Positions 1 to 11,467 of a stretch of DNA of 64,000 nucleotides are shown here, piece after piece. The position numbers were made by a program, and so were the translations under genes. The notes beneath the pieces were generated by a model, which had not been told where the DNA came from, did not search any database, and saw nothing but the letters and a program-made list of their open reading frames with translations. The stretch lies in contig NC_077230.1 in the NCBI RefSeq assembly GCF_027887165.1, forward strand, positions 262,326,976 to 262,390,975, read 5' to 3'. Source of the DNA: Monodelphis domestica (Eukaryota > Chordata > Mammalia > Didelphimorphia > Didelphidae). Numbering within the stretch: position 1 is the stretch's first letter; every line of letters begins with the position of its first letter.

Positions 1-175
1 AAAAAACCTTACCTTAAATCTTAGAATGAAAGCTGGATTTTGGTTGCAAAGCAGAAAAACCATAATGGTTTGGGAATGAGGATCAAGTAATTTGCTCAGG
101 GTCACACAGATAGGAAGTGTTTGAGACCAGATTTGAAACCAGGACCTCCCATCTCTAGTCCTGGCTTGACATTAC
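1..175 (-). mobile_element. tRNA-derived marsupial SINE, minus strand
   Basis: Read on the minus strand this has the shape of the common marsupial SINE of this window: a box-B-like 'gttcaaatct' type segment, then 'cttcctatctgtgtgaccc', then a 3' tail related to 'aaggtaaggtttttt'. The tail lies at the very start of the window, so the element may run off the edge. The same family recurs at 24617, 30520, 34975, 37177 and 60644. The tail of this family resembles the 3' end of marsupial RTE LINEs, from memory of the families, which would make RTE its mobiliser. It is clearly diverged. Confidence 0.8.
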
Positions 176-177
176 TT

Positions 178-365
178 TTTTTAAAATAAGTTTATTGATA
201 CCTTCTGTTTCTAATATCATCATAACTTTCCCAATTATCCCTTAATCTTTCCTACCCAGAGACCTATCTCACACAACAGATAGTATTTTTAGAGGGGTTG
301 TAGAAATCAGCTTAACCAATCCATACATGGGAAAAGTCTGAAAATATTTGCAATATGTAATAACT
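178..365 (-). mobile_element. L1 3' UTR fragment
   Basis: The segment begins with a T-rich run and 'agtttattgatacc', which on the minus strand is the A-rich end of a marsupial L1 3' UTR. The same 3' UTR type is seen at 19650-20314. It probably belongs to the older L1 that follows, with the end of ORF2 lost between them. Confidence 0.55.
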
Positions 366-590
366 GTGCATCTCCCACCACCACCAGGAAGGGTTGAGGG
401 AGGAAGAGGGAGAGGAAAAGAAAAAGGAAAAGGGAAAGAGAGAGACAGATACAGACAGACACAGAGACCCAGAGAGATATACACAGAGAGACACAGAGAT
501 ATGGAGGCAGAGACAGAGAGACAAAGATAGAGACAGAGACAGAGAGACAGAGGCAGAGACAGAGAGGGAGGGAGGGAAGTAGGGAGAGAA
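366..590 (+). repeat. Purine-rich simple repeat (GA/GACA-type)
   Basis: About 225 bases are almost entirely purine on the plus strand, built from irregular gaga, agacagag and gggagg units. Long artificial reading frames in several frames here, rich in Ser/Leu/Cys on one strand and Arg/Glu/Thr on the other, are a by-product of the repeat and not genes. Confidence 0.9.
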
Positions 591-3500
591 ACTTTATAAG
601 CTGTAGATACCAAACCCTTAACAAAAAAAATTGATACAAAGATATTTTTCCTATCCTACTTTTCCTTCTTTTCCTAGGTGTATTAATTTCATCTTTACAG
701 AAGCATTTCAGTTTCAAGTAATCAAAGTTACCTATTTTATCTTTTGGTTCTTTCTCTTATTTGATTAAGACATATCTTCTGCCCACAGCTGTGAGAAGTA
801 TATGATCTGTTTCTCTTCAAAATTTTTATAGGATGATCTTTAATATTGAGGTCACATATCCATTTAGAATGTATTGTGAAATATGGTATAAGGTATTGTT
901 CTAAGTCTAATTTATTTCATAAAAGAAATAAATTGCAATTTCAAGAACAAAAAAATGTCCTCTCCACTTCTCCCAGCAGTTTTTAATCAAATAAGGAGTT
1001 TTTTTCTAGCCAATTTTTGTTTTCTACTTCATCAAACACCAGGTTTTTGAGTTCTATTTATTTTCTCATTCTACCTTTTCTAGTCTATTCCAATAATGTT
1101 TCTCTACTTTTAAACCAATACCAGATGATTTTTGAAAACATAGTTTACAATATAGTTTGAAGTTTAGGAGTGCTATTCCTCCTTTATGACTACTTCTTTT
1201 TAAAAATTTTCCTTAATATTCTAAATTTTTAATTTTTCCTAACATTAGTATTTTTTCAAGCTTGATATGGTATCTATTTGGCAATTTGATATAACATTAA
1301 AAGTATAAATTAATTTTGGTAGTATTGTAATTTTTGTTATATTGCCATGGCTTAGCCATGAGCACTAAATAGTTCTTCAGTTATTTAAATTGTTCTTTAT
1401 TTCTTTAGGGAACACAATGTAATTAAATCTGTTTAAGTCTTTTTGTTATTTTAAAGGTTGATCTTCAGATATTTTATGCATTGTGTAATAATTTGGAGTG
1501 GGATTTTTCCTTCTATTATTGCTTCTCATGTTTTGTTATTATTATATAGAAATGCAATTAATTTAAGGATTTCTTTTATAGCCTGCAACTTTGCAGAAAC
1601 TATTGTCTTAATTACTATCTTTGCTACTTCCCTAGGATTCTTCAAGAAAACCATTATAACCAGATTATCAGCAAATAGTGATAGTTTTAGCAACTCTTTA
1701 CCTACCTTCATATCTTTATTTTTTTCTCTTCTTATTGCTTTTTTAAATTTCCAGAATTATCTGAATCCCAGAAATGTTTGATATCATGGTTCATCATCAT
1801 TTTCTTTTACATAATTATTCATTGTTCTTATAATTTGTTCTTTTATTTTTTCATTATTTTAGATTTCATTTTTAAATCTCTTTATTTGTCAGAATTTTTT
1901 GTTTGTGGTTCCTTAACCAGTTTCTATTAGTGTTGCATTATGGGCTATAATGGGTGTATTAATTATTTCTGCTCTTTATATTTGGAATATAAAATATTCC
2001 AAAAGTTTAGAATAACTTTGTGCCATAGTACAAGTACATGGCCAATTTTTTTTAAAAGTTCCTTATGGTGCTAAGAAATCTATATATATATTTTTGCTGT
2101 ACCATTTAGAAGATGCTATGAGTCTTTAATTCTGCTTTCTCTAGGAATTTGTTCAGTTCCATACTTTTGCTTTTATGCATCTTTCTTTTATACTTATCCA
2201 AAACTTAAAGGGATATTAAAGTCTATTGTCACTAATGTGCCATTATGTTTTCTTGTAGTTCAGATTATGTTTCCTTTATGAATTTAGATGCTAAAGCAAT
2301 TGGAGTTTATAAGTTTATTACCAATATCCAATTGCTGATTGTGATTTCTTTCAGCATAATATAATTTATCTCTTTTTTTAATATTTGGTTTTGCTTTATA
2401 AGACACTATGATTGGAATTTTAGAAGAAATTATTTGATGATTATTAATTACTGTTTTGTCATAATTTTTTAATCTTCTGTAAACATCTTCTGTAAATTTT
2501 GTTAATTGTTACTTTACCTTAATCTCTTTTAAGGTAGCCATAATCCCACTGGCTGTCTTTCTCTATCTACAATTCCCTCCTCTAATTTATTACCAAACTC
2601 CTTTTGGATCTTTTCTTATTGGTTACTTTTTCTCCTGATTGTATCTGATTATGCAGTTCTCCCACTCTTTTCTCCTCAGTCAAATAGGTTCCCTCTTCAT
2701 CTCTTCTGTTCATTAGTTGTTTTTTTTTTTAATTTCTGTTCCCCCACACACATACCTTTCCAAAAAGGATTACCTCTTCCTCTCTTATTTGTCTATCTTT
2801 TCTATATTCTCTGGACTTTCCTTCTCTGATTCATGACCCCATAATTACCTGATCCCTCTCTTTTCTTTGCTTTTTTCATAAATTTACTAAAATATCCATT
2901 CTTTTATCTCATTCTATCCCATTTCTGCCACTGCCTTGTAAAATTTCTTGATGCATTCCCCTTTTCCATTGTGCCTCAATCCCAGAACAATGCTAATTAT
3001 TGTAGAGGTCAGAAAAGACACTGTCTCAGGTATAAAAGTTAAAATTAATCTCAAATAATAAATATTACATTTTAAGAGATATATTAATGATTATTAGAAG
3101 TAATGGAAGAAAAAGTTAACAAAATTAAAAATCACATGCCCATGGCTAATCAGCCAGTTCAAAACCCCCAGGCTTACCATCCTTGTTAGGAAGCCAAGGA
3201 GGCCAGAGCCAGAATGCCCACTAAATTTATTCCCTCTCTATAGGAAGTACATAATGACAGGAAGTCAATGGGCTCCCGGGAAATGTAGTTCCTTTTTAGG
3301 GTAACACATTTTCAATTACACACAGGGAAGGGTACCTCTCCCAAAATGTCCCTATTATACAGCTCACTGCTGACCCATACCCTCTCCTGATTACTTTTTT
3401 TATGTATTTACCTCAAAATCTCTTACCTAGGTCCATGCTCTCCCACTGGGCCAGATTCTAGTTGCTTTTTAGATTTCTAATTCCTTCCTTACTGATCATA

Positions 3501-5700
3501 CTTTTCAAGAACCAGATCCCCTAGGCCTCACCCAGCACAAGGTCCCCTACCTCCCTTTCCCTCAACCCATAGAAGCATTCTTCAGTGGAAACCCTTCCTA
3601 AATCCAAAGCAAGGTCTTCTTCCTTCCCCTCATTTTTTTCCCATTCTTATAACATTGATATACCTATGGGCAAAGTTTCACCACATTATGTTAATAATGT
3701 CCCAAATCTATCTCTCCACTGTTTCCTTTATAGGACTCCCACCTTCATCCCTGTTTCCTTGTACATATTTAGAAAGAGATGTTTTACTGCTCTCTCTGTT
3801 ATCAATCACTGTTGATATTATTATTGCTATGCTTGGTTGCTGCTGCCTTTATTTAATCCTTTTGTGTTTCTAATTTTTGAAGTGGTGGAGAAGCAAAAAA
3901 AAAAAAACCTCTAAGGTTCTGGGTTTTTATCTAAAGTTGTTTCAAATGTTTTTTTAACACCTCTTTTTTTTCTTTAATGATTAAGCTCAGATTTGTAGGA
4001 TTTCTTATTCTTGGTTGAAGCCTGAGTTCTATAGCTCATCAAAATACAATATTCCATTCTCCCTTACATTTTCTGGTGGGTACATAATAGTCTTGTATTA
4101 TATGAATTTTCTTTCCTTTTTATTTAAGGTCTGAACCCTAATGTTTTCAAAACCTGTATATGAGTTGTACTGTTAAATTTAGTCACTGTGTGTCTTGGAA
4201 TTTGCAGACTTGGGTTTTATTCTGAAGATGATCTGCGAATGCTTTCAGCTAGTATCTCATTTCCAGTGCTCAGAAGTTCTGAATGGTTCTCTTCTATTAT
4301 CTCATACATTCTGATGTTAATGTTTTTTGTCCCATTGGGTTTTTACTTACCTGCTTATGCTCAGGGTCTTTGAGTTTTCTTCTTTCTAAGTGTTTTGGAG
4401 GTTGTTTTAGATTGTCATTACACATCCTGTCTTTGAAATAAGTATGTTTTCCTTTTTGTATTGAACATATTTTCTTTTAATGTTATTATTTTTTTGCTTC
4501 TCATCTATATAGCCTTTCATTTCTGTATATTTACATTGTAAGTCTCTCATTCTCTCTTTTTTTGGTAAGCCTTGACACCACAGATTCCATTTTTTCCCCT
4601 ATTCAACCCATAAGTTTTGCAATGTGGACCATAATTTTTGCTTTCACAACTCGTTCCACTTTTGAACCCCTCAGAAATGGTTTGGTATGGATCCATGTTC
4701 TCCTCCCATTCCACAGGGTCTTCTGTCTCATCATATGTTGGACCATGTTCTTTTATAAATTTATTCACTAGATCTGGAGGTCATGTTTCCTTCTGCTATT
4801 AATATTTTCCCTGTCACTTTACCTGCTTAGGTTCAGAGTCTTTGAGTTTTCTCAAGCTTCAGTTTTTTCCCCAATTTTCCTCTCTTCATGTTCTGACTTT
4901 AGTCCCTCAGATGGTGATTTCCTTAGATCCTGAATCTCAAAGTATTTCAGCCTCCTTACACAAAGGAAAACCCATAGTTCATCAGCAGAGATTTCTGAAA
5001 GGAATGACTTATGAGCAGTCACTACTGACCCCAGTCGAATTCTGTCTTCTTTCCCTTAGGCTTAACAGAGTGCTACATAGTTCCTTCTAATGCCATATCC
5101 CACATACACCCAGTGTCCTGTCCTGTTCCATCTAGAAAGTTCCAAAAGTTCCCAAACTAATGCTATGGTATGGTCTATCCCAACAACAACAGAACTTATT
5201 TACCTCTACACTAGTGATTCAGAGTTTTGCAGCACTGAAGCTATGTGACTACTGTCCCTAGCTGACTTTTGCTCCTAAAGGACTGCTCCCTGCCATGATA
5301 TCTGTCTATTTCTGCCAGAGCAAACTTATTCAGCCTGGATTTGCAGTCAAAGAGAGAGCAGAAATCAGGATGGGAGGTTAGGTTTTATTGTAAGCCCTGA
5401 ACCATGGGTTGGGTCCTTGTGTCGGCTAGTAGCAGCCTGTCTTCCAGTAGTATAGATGATTGTGGAGGGCTCAGTCAGTGACCATCAGTTCATATGTTTT
5501 TGGTTTTCTTAACATTCTTTTTGATTCTAGGGTTATCCTAAAACCCGAAGACAGCTGAAGTTACTATATCTTTGGCACATCATTTGTTTTGCAGTGATTT
5601 GGGAGATCATAGGGTTTAGAGAAATGTCTAGTTCTCTATCTTACTGCTCATGGGACCCAGAAGTCTCAATTTTTTGAGACTTAAATTTTTTAAGTAATAC
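591..5700 (-). mobile_element. Old, long L1 LINE in minus orientation
   Basis: The order on the plus strand is the reverse of an L1: end of ORF2, reverse transcriptase, endonuclease region, ORF1-like region (about 3900-4850) and a 5' UTR-like part (about 4850-5700). In the minus-strand frame at 1526-1711 the reverse-transcriptase catalytic box is visible as FADN (1664-1675) instead of FADD, followed by hydrophobic residues as in L1 motif C. Many stops and shifts interrupt both frames, so it is inactive. Compared with the L1 at 49770 it is far more diverged. The 5' boundary near 5700 is approximate. Confidence 0.7.
3001..3353. mobile_element. Possible solo LTR-like insertion in the old L1
   Basis: This block reads differently from the surrounding L1: it is less T-rich and contains 'cccgggaaatgtagttcc', a wording I associate with marsupial LTR or non-autonomous repeats. 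It starts with TG, and 'attat' occurs on both sides (2996-3000 and 3354-3358), which could be a 5-bp target duplication. The right end does not show the expected CA. Family not assigned; treat as a degraded fossil. Confidence 0.33.
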
Positions 5701-6099
5701 TAGGCCTATCATTTGCCTGTAATTAAGGAATTCCCCAGCCTTCAAAAATGATCATCCTCATTGGGAAATAGTAGGAAAGTAGGTTGTAACAGGAAAAAAG
5801 CAAATGAATTTAAAAGTCAGGTAGGTCTGTAAACAGCAGTTCCAAGTGGGTTAGTTGATGGATGTTTAGAGCTCAAAGCCAAGGAGAGAGCAAAAGAATA
5901 GATAGCTGAAATGAAAGGAATGCATTTCCAAATATTCTTGAATGGCATGTCTACATAGAGGGTTAATATTTTGTCCCCAGCTCCTTATTGAAATCTTTAG
6001 TCTGTTATTACAGAGTGTTCATGCCCCATCCTGGTAGAGCCCCAGGCCCCTACAAGGATCAAAGGATATAGATTCATTTTCCAAAAGATTTGTGCTGTG
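5700..6099. other. No gene; unassigned sequence
   Basis: AT-rich sequence with no coding signal and no repeat I can name. It lies between the 5' end of the old L1 and the next L1 fragment. Confidence 0.5.
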
Positions 6100-6265
6100 A
6101 CCAAATTATTTAAAAAGAAGAAATAGAAATTATTAAAAGATTCAGAAAAAAATTTCAAAATCTCTCTTCATTAGAGAAATGAAAATTAAAATAAGTCTAT
6201 GGTTCTACCTAATGCCTGTCAAATTAGCAAAAATAATAAAAGTTGGAGAAGGAACTATTTAATGG
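6100..6265 (+). mobile_element. L1 ORF2 3' fragment, upstream half
   Basis: The text 'gagaaatgaaaattaaaat' and 'gcctgtcaaattagc' matches the stretch of marsupial L1 ORF2 near its C-terminal region, seen also at 22270-22330. The element continues at 6530 after an inserted SINE. Confidence 0.55.
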
Positions 6266-6500
6266 ACAGAAGCTATTAGAGAGAGGTAGCCTGAAAGTAA
6301 AGACTTCATTCAGTTTTAAGTCCTGCCTCTGACAGAGAATGGCTACCCAAGCTACTTAAACTCTGAATACTCCAATCTATACTCTAAGACTATAAATTGC
6401 AGAGCAGGTGGTGATTTGCACTGATTGAGGTCATTTCCTCACCCGGAGTTCACTATACCAATAAAATCACAGATTTAATCCTAAAAAATTAAATAAACAA
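6266..6500 (+). mobile_element. tRNA-derived SINE, plus strand
   Basis: The part 'ctctaagactataaattgca' followed by 'aataaaatcacag' is shared with the split SINE at 27306-27800. It sits between two colinear halves of an L1 fragment, so it inserted later than that L1. Confidence 0.6.
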
Positions 6501-6529
6501 ATAAAAGAGGACAAAATGCAACTACAATA

Positions 6530-6720
6530 AAACAGGCACGGTATTACCCTGTTGGAAGACTTCTGGATTGGTCAAATTTATTTTTGTGAACCATTTTGGA
6601 ATTGCTTATTAAGAGTTACAAAAATTTACAAACCAACATTTCCACTGCTGCTGCTTTACTGCAAGTAGGGTTATTGACAAGAGAAAAAAGACTTACATGT
6701 ATTCAAAACCATTCTCAGGT
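6530..6720 (+). mobile_element. L1 ORF2 3' fragment, downstream half
   Basis: 'ccattttggaattgctt' and 'aagagttacaaaaat' correspond to the L1 segment that in better copies reads 'gagcaatttggaactatgcc' and 'agagctataaaac'. It is colinear with 6100-6265. Confidence 0.5.
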
Positions 6721-7250
6721 GGACTTGAGTAATTCCCTAAAGGATAGACCTATGACACTGTGAGTGCTTCATATTCGGGAAGAGTAGAGACTATGTGACT
6801 CTGGATTGGCAGAGAGAATGGAAATGGGAGAAAAGAAGAGAGAAACTTGTCAAAAGGTAAGGTGTAGGCTTTTAATGATGGACAACATCTCCAGAGTCAC
6901 AGGGATATGAGGAATGCAGTTACTCCAACACATCCCTCAGTCCCCTAAGCTTATGCCTCCAGAGACAAAGAGCGGGTATGATCATTTTCTCCTTGACTGA
7001 GCTGATATTTCACTATTCTTAGTAACAGAGAGATTTCTGACATGTTATAGCATCCAACCTGATCATATAATTTTTAGGATTACTGTTTTATTGCTTGCCT
7101 CAATAGTTATTTGGTCCCTACTTACCAAAGACCAATATTTGACCTTTTGTGTAATAAATTTCTGGTGGGAGGCAAATTAACTTTTACCTTCCTTTGCTGG
7201 AATAGGGTTACTTCCCTCTTGGAAGACTTGGGAAAGCCAATTTCATCCTG

Positions 7251-7285
7251 AACACACACACACACACACACACACACCACACACA

Positions 7286-7338
<53 letters not shown>

Positions 7339-7339
7339 G
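7251..7339 (+). repeat. (CA)n microsatellite
   Basis: Nearly uninterrupted CA dinucleotides with a few CCA and TATA breaks. The Val/Cys-rich reading frame across it is an artefact. Confidence 0.97.
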
Positions 7340-7605
7340 AGCATTGTACACCCAGAGTATAAATATCTGATATGTAAAAGATGTATATAATTTTAGCTCA
7401 ACATCCTTCTTGGAGAAAGGAGAGAATCAATAAACACAAAGTCATGACCTTCCTTCTGCTCCCCACAAGAGTGAAAATCACAGTCTCCCCAAAGATGGAG
7501 TAAGCCAGATCCTCAGATATATATGTCTCTTAAATCCCTCCAATGTGAGCCATCAGGTAAATCAGTTTAAAACTCTGGCACACTCCTTTCTAAAATGTCT
7601 ATGCT

Positions 7606-7746
7606 AATAAAATTGCATGTGGGCTACACAAAGGGTGTGGGGAGGGAAGGGAGGGAAAGAATATGATTCTTGTAACCAAGGAATAATGTTCTAAATTGAC
7701 TTAAAAAATTTTAAAAACTAAAAATTAATTAATTAATTAATTGATT
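7606..7746 (+). mobile_element. Very short L1 3' end insertion with target duplication
   Basis: 'agaatatgattcttgtaac' and 'taatgttctaaattgact' match the last 100 bases of the L1 3' UTR at 60000-60090. It ends in an A/T-rich (ATTA)n tail. The 13-bp 'aaatgtctatgct' occurs at 7593-7605 and 7747-7759 and is the target-site duplication. Only about 140 bases were inserted, an extreme 5' truncation. Confidence 0.85.
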
Positions 7747-7829
7747 AAATGTCTATGCTTAAGGAACAAAATTTTCCCAAGCAACCCTGTTTGTAATAAG
7801 GGATAATATGGGAAGCAAGCAATATACCC

Positions 7830-7960
7830 TTTAGGGAAAAGGTGAGTAAATTGTGGTATGCAAATGAAATGGAATAATATTATACCATTAGTAATTATTT
7901 AATAATATGATTTCTAAAATTGGTAGAGAAAAGACAGAATCAAAAATGTCATATACACAT
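7830..7960 (+). mobile_element. L1 ORF2 C-terminal fragment
   Basis: 'gtaaattgtggtatgcaaat' type wording, then 'atggaataatattatacc', parallels the ORF2 end 'acaaattgtggtatgtg' at 22627 onward. Diverged and short. Confidence 0.5.
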
Positions 7961-8084
7961 TGACTATGTAGTTAAAAGTGAGACTAATAGAAACCAATCA
8001 GGGTCATATGTACAAACCAAACAGAGACAGTTAGAGTAAAGGAGGTAAAAAGGAACCATAATAATTGTTCAAGCGTTTAAAAAG

Positions 8085-8270
8085 GTAGAACTGGAAGGGA
8101 CCTCAAGGGAGATCTCATCTAATACTATCTTTGCTCAAAAGAGAAAACCAAGGTCCACAGAAGCAAAATAACTTTCCCAAGGTCACATAAGCAGAAGATA
8201 CAGATGAAACCAGACCCTCTAACTTCAAAGGAGTCATTCTTTACTCTGCATTGTGCTGTCTCACCTGTAC
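8085..8270 (-). mobile_element. MIR/THER-type CORE-SINE
   Basis: Minus-strand MIR layout: 'gaactggaagggacctcaag', then 'gaaaaccaaggtccacaga', then 'cccaaggtcacata' and 'accctctaacttcaaag'. Confidence 0.75.
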
Positions 8271-8370
8271 CAAAGTCCAACATAATACTCTTCACTCAAG
8301 AAATATGAGCTGTTAATTATGAAAAGGATGATGTGCAGGAAAAGCAAGAATTCTAACAGTGGGTAGTTAA

Positions 8371-8622
8371 GGCAAGTAGGTGGCACAGTGGATAAAATGC
8401 TGGTCCTTGAGTCAGGAAGACTTTTCCTTGTGAGTTCAAATCTAGCCTCAGATACTTACTAGCTCTGTGACCCTGGACAAGTCACTTAACCCTTTTTGCC
8501 TCAGTTTCCTCATCTGTAAAATGAGCTGAAGAAGAAAATTGTAAACCACTTTAGTACCTTTGCTAAGAAAATTCCAAATGGGACTACAAAGAGTCAGACA
8601 TAACTGAAAAATAACCAAATAA
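8371..8622 (+). mobile_element. CORE-SINE (MAR1/Mon-like)
   Basis: The head 'aggtggcacagtggataaa' with a B box-like 'gagttcaaatct' is tRNA-derived. The core 'cctcagtttcctcatctgta' and the tail 'agagtcagacataactgaaa' complete the element. The related minus-strand copy is at 27392-27638. A tRNA gene is excluded because the body lacks a cloverleaf and the copy is one of many. Confidence 0.85.
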
Positions 8623-8682
8623 CAAGTTGTATCAAGATGTCTCGTGAGATTTCAAGTTGTATCAAGATGTCTCATGAGCTTT
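8623..8682 (+). repeat. 30-bp tandem duplication
   Basis: Two adjacent 30-base units start with 'caagttgtatcaagatgtct' (8623-8652 and 8653-8682) and differ at two positions. It directly abuts the SINE tail, so it may reflect a slippage or repair event next to the insertion. Confidence 0.95.
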
Positions 8683-8689
8683 AAAGTAA

Positions 8690-9718
8690 TATTTGTGCAA
8701 AATTTTTGACTGGAGAAACTATAACTCTAAGGTACTGACCAATAAGATTTTTTGTTGATTGTGTTGTTGTTGATTTCTTTAGCAAATAAGTGTTACTAAG
8801 GAAGCAAAATAAGCTATATAATATTTGAAACAGTTTCTACTCTGAACACATTTGGAGACAAAACTATAATCTTCAATTAAAACCAACATTTGAGCTGTTA
8901 TGATGACATCAAAAGACAAATTTCCTTTGTGAAACAAAAGGTTTATTCAGCAGATTTTTTTTTCAGCCATGGGACTGAAAATCCCCATCAATTCCCTTGA
9001 ATCCAACATCAAAATTCAATGTGACCAATCCCTTAGTCTTTCCCAGTTACCCAACTCCTCTAACATACTTCAGTGCTTGAGAAAGCCAATGTTTTCATTG
9101 GTGAGAGAATTCTTTTCACTTACGCATTTTACAATACCCACCCCCCAAGCCTAAGTACACAGTCATGTGATGTAATGGGGGGGAAATGACATGGTAAAGA
9201 GTCTATCTGAACTTGGCAAGACCAATCCTTGGGTAATACATTTACATTCTCTCACACAAAGCCTTTACTTAAAGTTTTTTCTTGTTAAAGCCCGGTTGGA
9301 GATTGTCAGAACATGGAATATACCACTATAGCTTTTAAATCCTCAGTGTTACCTTCCTGCCTGAATGAGATATTAATTCATACAAATATATCTATGTGTA
9401 TATATATGTATATATATATACAGTGCTAGCCATTTTTTACCATATTTGTGATTTCTTTGATAGGGGACTCCCTGATAGGAAAAACTCTCTGCCTAAAAAG
9501 TGCTTATCTATATCATAGACTCTGAATACATTTGTGGGAGAATTTAGGGATGGAATATTACTTTATCGTTCTTTCGTTGCTTTTCACTTAGTAAATATTT
9601 CTGATTAAAATTTAACAATATTGAATCAACTTAAAGATTTTCCTGGAACATAATTAGGTTAAGAAACTTTGTTTATGGTTGTTGAGTTATTACATATAAA
9701 AAGTCAGATAATTACAAT
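8690..9718. other. No gene; AT-rich single-copy-like sequence
   Basis: No open reading frame with recognisable content. Contains a TATATG-type short repeat at about 9390-9421 and a C-rich run near 9140. Confidence 0.5.
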
Positions 9719-9719
9719 T

Positions 9720-9955
9720 ACTTGTAAATAATAATAATTTACATAGGTCTTAAGATTTGAAAAGTAATTTACATATATTATCTCATTTGTTTCTCACAAT
9801 AATCCTAAGAGGTGGGTTCCATTATTATTCCATTTTACATAAAAGAAAACCAAGGTTGAGATATTAAGTGACTTGTCAATGGAGACAAAATTAGTATGTG
9901 TCTAAGGGAAGTTTTGGACTTACATCGTCCTAACTCCTTTCCCAGGACTTTATAT
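9720..9955 (-). mobile_element. MIR-type CORE-SINE
   Basis: 'atattatctcatttgtttct', 'ggtgggttccattattattcc' style wording and 'aagtgacttgtcaatg' form the long marsupial variant of MIR in minus orientation. Confidence 0.75.
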
Positions 9956-9959
9956 ATCA

Positions 9960-10975
9960 TTAACTACCTTTCTATCTATGATGATTTCTCTAATAAAAAT
10001 ATGAATTTAAATTAGAAAAATATGCTTATTATACTTAATATACTAACTATGCTCATACTGCTATGAGAAGGGGAGACTTCCTTTCCTGAAATATATGCTC
10101 TGGTGAGCAAAAAATTCATAAAGTTCATAGTCTGCCTGAAGGCAATAATAAAATAAAATAAAAATACCAGTAAGACCTCATTATAGCCACTCCAACCATT
10201 CAAACCTGATTTCATGGAATGAAAATGCAACATTATAAGCTTAGCAGGACAATTGAAAATGCTGCTCTTTTTAATTTCACTTAATGCTGTTCTATTTCAA
10301 AAATTAGACTTGCTGATTGATTCATCATGCTGATTAGCACACTTTATCATGCGAATGCATTGTTTCTACACAAATCTACCCAGAACTCCATAGCCATGAC
10401 AAGGAATAGGTTTTATGTAAACTTCAATAAGTTCTAAAATAACAAAGGAAAACTGGTTCTTTAGTCCCCTAAACCTTCTATTACTCTTCTTTAGTGCTGA
10501 ATATTGGATGTATCTGTGATGTTTCTAGATACCAACAACATAACTGTCACATTTATTGGGTAGACTTATCTGTTTTATTATATTTGAAATGGGTTTCTGG
10601 AGAAATTGCACTATTTTGACATATTGCAATTTTTTTCAGCACTGTCTACAAATCGGGTACATGGGAATAAGAGCTTAGTAACTCATCTCTAGCCATGCTG
10701 ACTAGAAAAACAAACAAGTTAAAAAAATTCTTACAGAGTACAGAGATATATCTTCAAATAAAGCTATTAGTTAGATGAAATTCTCACTGTGCCTGACAAG
10801 GTCTTGTATGCATACAATGACCATTTACAAGTGAGCAGTAATTTTTTCTCCAAAGAGAGGTTCTGCATCCTATTCAAGGTAAGCAAATAATTGCATGTTT
10901 GTCCCTAATACCATATGAAACCTATTAAGTTCCTAAGTAATAAGTAGTGCCACTTCACTAGGCCCCTACCCACAT
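9960..10975. other. No gene; unassigned AT-rich sequence
   Basis: Nothing coding is recognisable. The longest minus-strand frame (10012-10233) has no family resemblance and lies in AT-rich DNA. Confidence 0.5.
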
Positions 10976-11029
10976 TTTTCTTCCAATTCTCTGACAACCA
11001 AATGAGTGAAGAAAGGTCAGTATGATTAT

Positions 11030-11255
11030 CCAGTTTTATAGATGAGGAAGTCAAGGCTAAGTTGTTTGCCTGCCTTAGACCACAGATATGATTATAGGAG
11101 GGAGGACCTTAGAGGTCATATAATCCAACCTCTTTACCTTACAAATGAACAAGGAGAGGTTCAGATTTGTCAAGTAAAACCCACGTAGCAAGTTAAATAG
11201 TGAAAATTTGAATTCACGTTCTCTGACTTCAGATCCAGCAGTATTTCCATAATAG
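11030..11255 (-). mobile_element. Two adjoining MIR-type fragments
   Basis: 'agatgaggaagtcaaggcta' (about 11040) is one MIR core; 'accttagaggtcatataatc' with 'acaaggagaggttcaga' and 'ctctgacttcagatccagc' (about 11105-11245) is a second, both minus strand. Confidence 0.65.
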
Positions 11256-11467
11256 CATGTTGCCATCCAATACTCACCTTATTTGTGTAATTAATTTCCA
11301 ACATAAATAGCATTTTTTATTTAAATATAGATGTTGGAATCAGCTTGACATTATTATTAAATGTGAAATTAAGTTCAATGAACTGAAATGTTTTTAGTAA
11401 ACTGTATCTTCTCTCACATTTGGAAAGGCTTAGTTTGTCTTGCTCCAGACATAAAATTGTAATGAAA

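Noticed and set aside
269-717. Overlapping frames of 114 and 136 codons on the minus strand
   Set aside because: They cross the purine/pyrimidine simple repeat and consist of Leu/Ser/Cys runs.
7122-7337. Minus-strand frame rich in Val and Cys
   Set aside because: Translation of the (CA)n microsatellite.
8371-8450. tRNA gene-like A/B box at SINE heads
   Set aside because: The heads are one of many dispersed copies and lack a complete cloverleaf.
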